A stretch of 64,000 nt of DNA from Rhizodiscina lignyota (taxonomy: Eukaryota > Ascomycota > Dothideomycetes > Aulographales > Rhizodiscinaceae), in assembly GCA_010015805.1 (NCBI GenBank), contig ML978136.1:620001-684000 (forward strand). Reading direction: 5' to 3'. The translations under genes and the position numbers were made by a program. The notes under the pieces were generated by a model. It searched no databases, was not told the origin of the DNA, and saw only the letters and a program-made list of their open reading frames with translations. How positions within the stretch are numbered: the first letter of the stretch is position 1; every line of letters starts with the position of its first letter. Below, one piece after another: positions 55,996 through 64,000 of the stretch.

Positions 55996-57271
55996 GATGC
56001 CGATTAGACAATACTCAGACAAAATACAATTGTGATGGCTCAATTGCTCCAGAAACAATTGAGGTGCGCGTCTGAAGATGAAAGAGAGCAGTCACACTTA
56101 TCTCCAGCACACTACTCCGCGGGGATGCAGGCCTTTTGTTCGGCGACCTTGAGAGCTTCTTACTCGTACGAGTGGGGTTCGCGCAGCGGGGCGCCTCTCC
56201 TCGCTCTAGCTTATCAACAACAGCGCCTTAGACGGGCAGGTCGGCGCGCTACTGCACGCTGTGGAAGCATTCCTCAGGGCCAGTCCCATGTGGTTGGAGG
56301 CGACATGCACTGGTCATCGCTATGCTCGCTTGGGCAGGAGAACGGGCGGTGCGGTTTGGCGGCCATCGTCAGATCTTGGTGCGGCATCGGAAGAGCCATC
56401 CTCATACGGAATGTGAACCAGCCAATGCGGAGGTGTCCGCCGGCGAGAACTGCTGATCGCGAAAGTGACAAAATGTTTTACTTGAGACCTGCCCAGAGCG
56501 GCTCTAGATGATCTAATCTTGCACTGGGACAAGTGAGAGTGTCGCTGAAAATTTGACAACTATTTGATAGGACTAGTGAGGTTTTACGGCAAGCAGACTT
56601 ACCCCAAGCAAAAGCAACGAGAGTGGAATGCTATCTAGAATGTAATTGGTGGCGGCGGATGAAACGATCGGGATCTACGAAAGCGCAACTCAGGACGATG
56701 AAATAGTTGAGCGCCACTCCATACGCCGCAACGTTTCAAGACAAGCATAGCTTGGTCTCGTGCAGGAATTGCGAGATCTCTAGAAGCTTGACACCGTTTG
56801 CGATTTGATGCCTGTGCAAGGCTTTAACAGCTATTCTTGGTATTGGCGACATCTTGAAGAAGTTGCGGTGCAATCTTTCATCGTACTCGATTCGCTTCTG
56901 GTTTTCGTTAGTATTCACTTATTTGAAAGATAGAGTTGTAATTACGAGGCCTTCGGTCGAAGCAGCTGAAGCATTCCATGAAAAGTCATCAAGTGTTCAT
57001 TGATCGTGAAAGCCGGCTATCTCCCTGTCATACTAAGCAACGTCGTGTGAGCGCATGACGCAGAGCTTGGTAAAAGCTAACCGACAACATAAAAGAAAAC
57101 CCTGTCCTCAGTGTGTGAAGTGGCCCTCAAAGGAAAGCCGTGAGAGATCCCATCGCCAATAACACGCCAGTGCAGCGCCGAGCATTTCCAAGCAGACCCT
57201 GATGTTCCTCAAGCATTTGACGCCATAACCACCCCAGAGTATGACATCCTTGAGAGCACGCCGATGCTTGT
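55996..57271. other. Intergenic, no gene seen
   Basis: 1.3 kb between two minus-strand genes; short frames only, no features recognised. Confidence 0.5.
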
Positions 57272-57918
57272 TCAGCAAACGCTCTCACCCATCTCGGAGA
57301 AGATTTGGTTTTGAGCCTCGACATTGCTGTCCTCACGCTTAACCCTTTTAACATCTCCCTCCTCGGCGTCGTGGAATTCGTCCTCCTCACTGCCATCATC
57401 CTCGACATCCTCCTCATCAGTAATGTCGCTCTCAGCGTAGCTGCGCTTCGTTCCGCGGCGGAGACTGGAGCGATCGATGGAAGGAGATGAGTCCACATTG
57501 CTAGCAGGGAGATCATCATAGTCGTCTTCGGTCACATCCTCGACGTCAACGAATCCCTCCTCCTTCTTCACCTTATCAATGCCGTTGGCCTTGTCGGGGC
57601 GCTTGACAGAGCCACCGCTGGCGGCGGGGGCACGACGACGCGGAGTGGCAGGGCTTCCACCATTGGCGCCTTTACCATTGGCACCTTTAGCACCAGCAGG
57701 CCCTTTGATTTTACCAATTCGGTGCATGATGGCTTTGGCAGTGCAGTCCGGGCCCATCTCCCGAGCGAGAGCCTCGTAATCGATCTTGACATTATGCACC
57801 TTTATGAACGCGGCGAAGAGCTGAGCTCTGTTAGCGACTGCATGTTCGATAAGGTTCAACCGCTGTCAAATATTAGTTGCCTTACCTTCGCATCCGCCTC
57901 AGCATCCCACTTGACCAT
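57272..57918 (-). CDS. Myb/SANT-like small nuclear protein, paralog G of 7
   Basis: Two exons (57886-57918, 57272-57820) around a 65-nt intron give 193 residues. The 11-residue first exon MVKWDAEADAK joins to LFAAFIKVHNVKIDYEALAREMGPD and CTAKAIMHRIGKIKG, completing a three-helix domain very close in layout to paralogs D and F. The intron sits in helix 1, at the same place as in F. The tail starts Gly/Ala-rich (GAKGANGKGANGG), then TPRRRAP, KKEEGFVDVEDVTEDD and acidic runs (EEDEFHDAEEGD), with VKRE at about 171-174 and VKKE upstream. It lies 6.4 kb from the rest of the cluster, next to ORC2. Confidence 0.85.
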
Positions 57919-58128
57919 CTTGAAGTGTGCGAAGTGGCGTCTGAGTCAATGTCAGTGACTTCATGAGTGGGGATTAGCAGGGAAGATCTCATTAAGACTT
58001 AGCTCTTGGTAAAGCTCTTGACGATCGTGAGAAGAAGTGGGAAAAGGGGTGGAATTGAGGAACCGTCTTCCAATATTTGAGTGCGTTGTGTGGCAAAGTA
58101 GAAGAAAGAAGCTGGATGCGAAGGGAAG

Positions 58129-58160
58129 AAGTGTGGGAAGAAGTGTGGGAAGAAGTGTGA
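58129..58160 (+). repeat. 12-bp minisatellite, three units
   Basis: Three near-identical units of GAAGAAGTGTGG lie about 220 bp upstream of paralog G, within a purine-rich strand (58080-58200). Confidence 0.75.
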
Positions 58161-58795
58161 GAGAAGCGGAAGAAGAGGGGAAGCCTGGGAGCGGAAGATA
58201 TAGAGGAGGCAAACACGCAGCAGCACCAACTGCTGAAACATCGAAGGGCAATTAAGCTTTTCGACTCAGAGCAAAGGGGCGAGACTATTTGAGTTGAGAT
58301 ACGTCAAGAGCGCTGCTTCTGAATGAAGCGGTACCAGAGCCTGCCGCCTTGCAATGGAGATCAACCATTCAGGCTGTCCAGTGAATTTGTAGAGACTGCG
58401 GCGATTATCCATTGGGGCGGGCGGCAAAGGCAAAGATTGTGTGAACGCGGGCATGCTCGTATGCACGCTGTGCGATCGTCAGGAACCTGCAGATTGCCAT
58501 AGATCAACATGTGTATTTTCTGGGAGTTGGTGAAGGTGTCGTATGTGGCTGCAGAAGGATCGGGATTTGCTGCATTATCAATTGTGCATGTGAAATGTGA
58601 AATGCCCTAAAATGTGATCATGCGCGAGATAAGTAAAAACCAAAGAGTCCGCCCCATCGATTTCAACGATCCAGCTCAAGTGGTTAACGGCAGTCGTGGT
58701 CCCCACCTCATTAGTGCTTTTTTAATTTTTAAAATTAGTAAGTATATATACGCTTTGCCATTTACTTGCTAATGCCTTCGGGCATTTGGTGAGAT

Positions 58796-58953
58796 TCGGT
58801 GATGTGGTCGAGTTGGGAGACATATCACATAAAGATAATCTTGTGGGTTTAAACGAAAAGAACAGATACAGGTTAACCATTGGCAGTGTAAGAAGAGCTA
58901 TGTTTTTTTTTTCGGCCTCAAGTTCGAACCCCACCCTGGTCGTTCACCTTTTT
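58796..58953 (+). other. tRNA-like element (A box plus B box), SINE or pseudo-tRNA
   Basis: TGGTCGAGTTGG (58805-58816) is a full match to the pol III A box, and AGTTCGAACCC (58921-58931) matches the B box. The ends GGTGA and TCACC (58945-58952 region) could pair over five bases. A TATC-ACATAAA-GATA hairpin follows the A box, as in an anticodon arm, but position 33 is C and the box spacing (about 105 bp) is too long for a plain tRNA. An internal T10 run and a terminal T8 run are present. A decayed tRNA or a tRNA-derived SINE remnant is the best reading. Confidence 0.4.
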
Positions 58954-59659
58954 TTTGGTCGCTAAGAGCAAAGCCTAATATCACATGCCTTACCTACTAT
59001 CTTTCAACCGAACGTAACTGAAGGTACAGTTATTGACAGCTTTTTCAATCTGCCATTTTTAAAGGTCTCCGAAGGACCAGAACGGGATTATTGACATGGT
59101 CATGCCCAAATTTCTTTTGCACTGCTGAAGCGCGGCGGACCAGTTCGCAGCACCCGGGGAAGTGTTAACACATCGCACGTAGACACATATTGGCGAAAGG
59201 GAAGAGAGCATGATTATCGGATTGTGTAGGATACTCATATAGACAAATCAAAAAATGTAGAGAGAATAAGAGCAGATCGATCTCAATGTGACTTGTCACA
59301 TATTCATGAACAGACATCTGCAAGGAAATGGTAAAGGGGTTGGGATCTGGCATCAGTTCGGCATATAGGGGCTGCAAAGTTGATCCATCAAAATCCTCTA
59401 CAATTCCTGTACATGATTGAAGACAATGAATGATTTATCGGCGGAGAGAAGTGCGATTACTACCTGCTGAAGATGAGACGACGTTGGAGGCGAGACGAAT
59501 TGGCGCGCGGCAAGCGCCGCGTCTGCATGCGCGACACGTCCAACGCGACTCTATTCGATAATGAACTGTATCAAATTCACACTGCTATCTACAAGCCGCA
59601 TTTCACTGAACTTCCTTCTTTCCGGCTTCTTGCCATGTTTCAAACACTGTCTGCAAATC

Positions 59660-61417
59660 ATGAAGCGCAAAAGAGCTGGCAATGATGCTAAAGAAACTCC
59701 CACCAAACGCACTCGCGCCGCAGCCGCAGACGACCTTCTTGATGAAGAGCAAGAACAGGATGAAATCGCCATTCAAACCCCCTCACGACGCAATAGAAGC
59801 GCGAAACCACCTACCATTTCCACGCCCACAAAATCCATTTTAAATGGACGCCCTAAAGCTCCAACTTCCACCGCAGCGACACCACAATCTAAGCGCAAAG
59901 TCCTCTTTGAGACACCCTCGAAGCAACAGGAAGAATTGGAGGATGAGGCTACGCCAACGACCACCCGCAATGCTGACAGGTCAGCAAGGCGCAAAAGTTC
60001 TCGTCGCTTAATTGAGCGAACGCTGGCAGAAGACGGTAGTGAGGATGATGTCTCTGAAGACGACCTCGCGCGTGAGATTCTCAACGAGGACGACGAAGAG
60101 GAAGACGATGAGGAGGAAGAATTGGTGGATGAAGAGACACAGGCAGAGACGGGCACACCTTCAAAACCGCGGCGAGGAAGACCAAATGCCCGGAGACGTA
60201 AACGATCCCCTACGCCGCCTGAAAATCTCCCTCCACACGAGCAGTATTTCTGGCACAACAAGCCGGGCGGGACAAAGACATCAGACAACAAGTTACCTTC
60301 AGATGCGTTGCTGAATCACGATGAATACTTCCAGCGGATGCTGGGTTACGTAGAACCACATCAAAAAGAGCTGGACCATCTTCTTTCCCTCCATGCCCGC
60401 TCATACGAACAGTGGATATTCGAGCTCGAGTGCGACTTTAATATCTGCCTATACGGATACGGCTCAAAGCGCCAGCTTCTGACCGACTTTGCTTCTTACG
60501 TGCACTCGACGCAAGACGATCCGCCCAAAATCATCATCACGAACGGCTACGCCCCTGGAATCACGATTCGCGACATCCTCAATACGATTGCTGGCGTCCT
60601 TCTGCCCAAACATCTCCAGCTTCCGACGCAACCACAAGCTCTCCTTGACATCATCCACGAAGCGCTCTCTGCTCCGGTCGCCCTATCCTCATCCAAGAAA
60701 CGGGCCCATTCCAACCAAACAGCACGAACCACACGAATCCTTCTCCTCATCAACTCCATCGACTCCTCCTCCCTCCGCCGACCCACCGTCCAATCCCTCC
60801 TCGCATCTCTCTCATCTCATCCGCAAATCTCCCTCCTCGCGACCGCCGATACGCTCAACTTCCCTCTCCTCTGGGACACATCCCTCCGCAGCACTTTCCG
60901 CTTTCTCTTCCACGACTGTACGACCTTCGTCCCTTACACCGCCGAGATTGAAGTTGTCGAGTCAGTCAACGAGCTGCTGGGCAGAAGCAGTCGACGCATC
61001 GGCGGCAAGGACGGCGTCGCGTTCGTGCTACGCAGTCTGCCTGCGAATGCGCGAGCGCTGTTCCGCGTGCTGGTTGCAGAGCAGGTCGCTGCGGCTGCGG
61101 AGGGCGATGACTTTGGTGGGGAAGAGGGTCAGGCCGGTGCGGGCGCGGATATGGATGAGGACAGACTGGCACCAAGTTCTTCGAGAAGGCCTCTCGATGC
61201 TGGAGTGGCATCGGAAGGAGTGGAGTATAGGTTGCTGTACCGCAAGGCGCATGAGGAGCTGATATGTACAAACGAAAACGGTTTCAGAACTCTTCTGAAA
61301 GAATTTTTTGACCATCAGATGGTAGAGAGCCGGAGGGATACGCTTGGGAGTGAGAGACTTGTCGTACCATTCCGGAAGGAGGAATTAGAGGGACTGCTGG
61401 AAGAGCTCGTTGATTGA
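59660..61417 (+). CDS. ORC2: ORC2, origin recognition complex subunit 2
   Basis: A single-exon 585-residue protein. An upstream in-frame ATG (59561) would add 33 hydrophobic residues that do not suit a nuclear protein, so the start is set at MKRKRAGNDAKETPTKRTR, an obvious import signal. The first 200 residues are disordered, Lys/Glu-rich and strongly acidic around 130-160. The conserved body begins PHEQYFWHNKPGGTKTSDN, then SYEQWIFELECDFNICLYGYGSKRQLL (about 250-272), the ORC2 signature, IIITNGYAPGITIRDIL, ILLLINSIDSSSLR, and the C-terminal winged-helix (EELICTNENGFRTLLKEFFDHQM). ORC2 pairs with ORC3 in the complex that loads the replicative helicase. Convergent with aminopeptidase P, 160 bp apart. 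Confidence 0.96.
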   Translation: MKRKRAGNDAKETPTKRTRAAAADDLLDEEQEQDEIAIQTPSRRNRSAKPPTISTPTKSILNGRPKAPTSTAATPQSKRKVLFETPSKQQEELEDEATPTTTRNADRSARRKSSRRLIERTLAEDGSEDDVSEDDLAREILNEDDEEEDDEEEELVDEETQAETGTPSKPRRGRPNARRRKRSPTPPENLPPHEQYFWHNKPGGTKTSDNKLPSDALLNHDEYFQRMLGYVEPHQKELDHLLSLHARSYEQWIFELECDFNICLYGYGSKRQLLTDFASYVHSTQDDPPKIIITNGYAPGITIRDILNTIAGVLLPKHLQLPTQPQALLDIIHEALSAPVALSSSKKRAHSNQTARTTRILLLINSIDSSSLRRPTVQSLLASLSSHPQISLLATADTLNFPLLWDTSLRSTFRFLFHDCTTFVPYTAEIEVVESVNELLGRSSRRIGGKDGVAFVLRSLPANARALFRVLVAEQVAAAAEGDDFGGEEGQAGAGADMDEDRLAPSSSRRPLDAGVASEGVEYRLLYRKAHEELICTNENGFRTLLKEFFDHQMVESRRDTLGSERLVVPFRKEELEGLLEELVD

Positions 61418-61577
61418 GAAGAGAAGAAGAAACTCGACGTCTTATGAGAGTCGTTATTCTACGCTAACCAATATACGGCTTTGAAAGTAGTTCGTACATA
61501 TACGTATGCCAAACGCTGCCAGTGGTATCTCCCAGTCTATCCGAATCCGGATGCATGTGCAGATTTAAGACGAAGCA

Positions 61578-63708
61578 TCAGAGTCCCGCAACACCCAACC
61601 TCACAGCGTAGTAGGGCTGAGTCTCTCTTTTCAGCCAGTCCAACGCGACTTTGTCGCTCTCGCCATCCTTCCCTTCGAAGTAACCCTTCGTCTTCTCCAA
61701 CACCTCTTGATGGTAGTCGTTTAAGTACTTGATCTCAACATCTGTCAGCATCTTCGCGTCGATGAGCTTGCGGCACATCGGCACCATGGTGACATGATCA
61801 AAGCCCAAGAAAGGCTTGTCGCCGAAAGTGTGAGCTGTCTTCACCTCGCGCACCACAACGATGTTTTCAATGCGGATACCGAAGTTGCCGTCTTCGTAAT
61901 AGCCCGGCTCGTTGGAGATGACATTGCCCGGAGCGAGTGAGACCTCGGAGTATTGGAGGCGCGTGCCGATACCGATAGGGCCTTCGTGTACGTTCTAAGA
62001 TTACAATTAGTAATCCTCAGCTGCATGGATGGAGGGACATACCAAGAACGAGCCGACGCCGTGCCCGGTTCCGTGACGATAATCCAAGCCTTCCGCCCAG
62101 AGGAATTGTCGCGCGGACATGTCGAGCGCAAAGCCACTTACGCCCTTTGGCCATTTCATGAGCTCAAGCGCGATATTGCCCTTAAGTACCAGCGTGTATG
62201 CCTTGATCTCCATCTCTGAGGGCTCGCCGAAATGCAATGTTCGCGTGGTGTCTGTCGTTCCATCTTGATACTGGCAACCCGAATCGCAGAGGTAGATCGC
62301 CTTCGGATCAATTATGCTGCAATTGCCCTTCTCAGGCTTATAGTGGATCACAGCGGCGTTTGCTCCGGTGCTGGAGATTGTGTCGAACGAGAGACCTGCA
62401 AAGTATTGGTGCTTGGAGCGGATTTGCTCTAATTTGTCGGCCGCGTCGACTTCGTCGAGAGTGGCTTTCTTGTTGATGAGTTGGTCCTCTAGCCACGCAA
62501 AATACTCGATTAGAGCAGCGCCATCGCGGATGTGGCATTGACGCATGCCGTCTAGCTCGGTATCGTTCTTGACGGCCTTGGCGTCGCCCACTGGTGATCT
62601 GATCTCCTCCACCTTGTCCTCTCCGCCAAGGCTTTGCGAGAGCGCCCATGACGCTCTGTTCGAGGTGAGGAACTTCTTTGGCTTTGCAGCTGGAGTAGTG
62701 CCGTTGGATTCTTCTGCTACTGAGGCGGAGAAAGATTCGATTTCCTCAAAGATGGCATCGTATGGTCTAATTGCCACCGAGTCACCAAGGTGAAGCTTAA
62801 CCTCCGGGCTCAGCTTCTTCTCCTCGACATAGAGAGTCGCCGTTTTTGGCGTGATCACCGCGTATGAGAAGAAGACGGGATTATAGGGAATGTCGCTGCC
62901 GCGAAGGTTGAAGAGCCACGCGATCTCATCCAACATGGAGACAATGATGGCAGGGCTCTTCTTCTTGTCCAGTTCTTTCCTGAGATCCTCGATTTTGTCC
63001 TGAAATTTCTTCCCGGAAAACTCTAGTCCCAAAACCTTGACCTTCTCGTTCGGCCTCGTGGGTCTGTCGCCCCAGATCTGATCCACGAGATTCTGCCTCA
63101 CAGCCTTCAGCTCCTTGCCCCCCTTCTTCTTGATCTTATCCGCCAGTTTCCTGGCATCTGGGGCAGTTATTAGACTCGGATCGACCCCCACGACCTTGCC
63201 TCCTTCAGATTGATCTGCCGTCCATTCCTGCCATGTCGGAACATCTTGCATGCCCTGCTTCAAGAGCTCCCAATTGTCATCCAGCTGCTGTGCGGCCTGG
63301 TTGAAGTACCGTCCATCAGTCGCTAGCGATGCCTTATCGTGCGTGATGACAGCTGTGCCTGCTGAACCGGTGAAGCCGCAGATGTATTCGCGTCGAGCGT
63401 CGCATTGTGCGATATACTCGGACTGGTGGCTATCTTCGGAGGGGACAACTGAATTCTTATTAGCTCCAGAGGGCAGTTCATAGAGGGAACCGGTTATTAC
63501 TGTAGACATCGACGTTGTTCTGCCTCATCAACTGGCGCAATTGGCTCAAGCGGTCTGTGGTATTGATGGGCGCCATGTCGGCGAGAAAAGAGCTCCGAAA
63601 TGAAGCAGAGAAAGAGAAAGGGCGGTGAAATTGGAAGATTCCAGCCCCTACATGTGAGCGGCAGCTAGTAAAGCTTGAAGGCCGCACAAAAAGGAGCGAG
63701 ATGCGCAT
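61578..63708 (-). CDS. AMPP: Aminopeptidase P (Xaa-Pro aminopeptidase)
   Basis: Three exons (63501-63708, 62043-63448, 61578-61994) with introns of 52 and 48 nt give 676 residues. The start at 63708 adds a 44-residue acid-free, Arg/Ser/Phe-rich presequence that reads as mitochondrial; the inner ATG at 63576 ([17 protein letters not shown]) gives the 632-residue cytosolic form. The first join reads [16 protein letters not shown], the family start. The pita-bread metallopeptidase domain shows the manganese ligands in [19 protein letters not shown], the His of [13 protein letters not shown], and the Glu residues of [11 protein letters not shown] and [10 protein letters not shown]. It removes N-terminal residues before proline. 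The two starts suggest dual targeting, as seen in other eukaryotes; this is inference. Confidence 0.95.
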
Positions 63709-64000
63709 GTAATGGGACAAATGCTGCTTGGAGGGGTCGTCGTGTGATGCTGTAAGGATCAGCGGCAACAGCTGTGATGCCCAAGGCCGTGGAGCTAGGC
63801 CGCATTGGACGAAAATGCAGCTTCTACAGAGCTTCACGACATGCTTCCTCCATTGAAAGTATTATATTCATCAAATATCATACGGTTCATGCTGCTGCCT
63901 ACAGTTGGAAGATAGTTATGATGTCTTATCTTGAGCGTGTGACGGATTTGCAAGGTTCCAGCTTCATCTCCGCCGTGTGAATGTCGTCCAACACTCGAAC
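63709..64000. other. 5' region of aminopeptidase P, no gene seen
   Basis: About 290 bp to the window end. The minus frame stays open upstream of the chosen ATG to an in-frame ATG at 63837, whose extra 43 residues look unlike a targeting sequence. Confidence 0.45.

Larger units (their letters stand above)
57919..59659. other. Intergenic between G and ORC2
   Basis: 1.7 kb of divergent intergenic sequence. Holds a purine-rich minisatellite (58129-58160) and a pol III A-box/B-box pair (58796-58953), both entered separately. A/T-rich around 58720-58760. Confidence 0.5.

Overview
The window is nuclear DNA of a filamentous ascomycete, most likely a Dothideomycete. The genes carry short introns (mostly 46-80 nt) with GTRNGT-type donors and CAG/TAG acceptors. 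The gene set also fits: a Pezizomycotina-type striatin, a 2EXR/F-box-like protein, GPI-type secreted proteins, GH43 and GH30 wall hydrolases and a CenH3. The class call is inference; the kingdom is secure. Genes sit on both strands at ordinary fungal density. I saw no intact transposon, rRNA gene or CRISPR.

Layout. 1-224: 3' end of a GH43 arabinanase. 2.1-9.1 kb: fungal membrane protein, ABHD12-like hydrolase, 2EXR protein, LTV1. 10.1-11.0 kb: cysteine-rich single-pass membrane protein. 11.7-16.5 kb: three mitochondrial genes in a row (MTO1, RIM1, LSC1). 17.1-24.1 kb: a J-domain-less DnaJ C-terminal protein, a small double-psi beta-barrel secreted protein and a MINDY deubiquitinase with UIM-like and CAAX motifs. 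24.7-34.9 kb: amidase, striatin, HSP60 and a GPI-like protein, all on minus. 36.9-41.0 kb: secreted FAD amine oxidase and GH30 hydrolase on plus.

41.4-57.9 kb is the most unusual part. It holds seven small divergent paralogs of a Myb/SANT-like nuclear protein family: three on minus (41.4-44.2 kb), three on plus (44.9-50.8 kb) and an outlier on minus at 57.3-57.9 kb. Between and beside them lie Derlin, the centromeric histone CenH3 and a histidine-acid-phosphatase-like ectoprotein. The paralogs share a short first exon, an N-terminal helical domain, a charged tail and, in six of seven, SUMO-acceptor-like motifs. ORC2 and aminopeptidase P close the window as a convergent pair.

Most genes are multi-exon. 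Exons were joined by reading donor and acceptor sites, checking phase, and asking whether the joined protein matches the family. Start codons given are ATG; several long frames that open with GTG or TTG were trimmed to the first sensible ATG.
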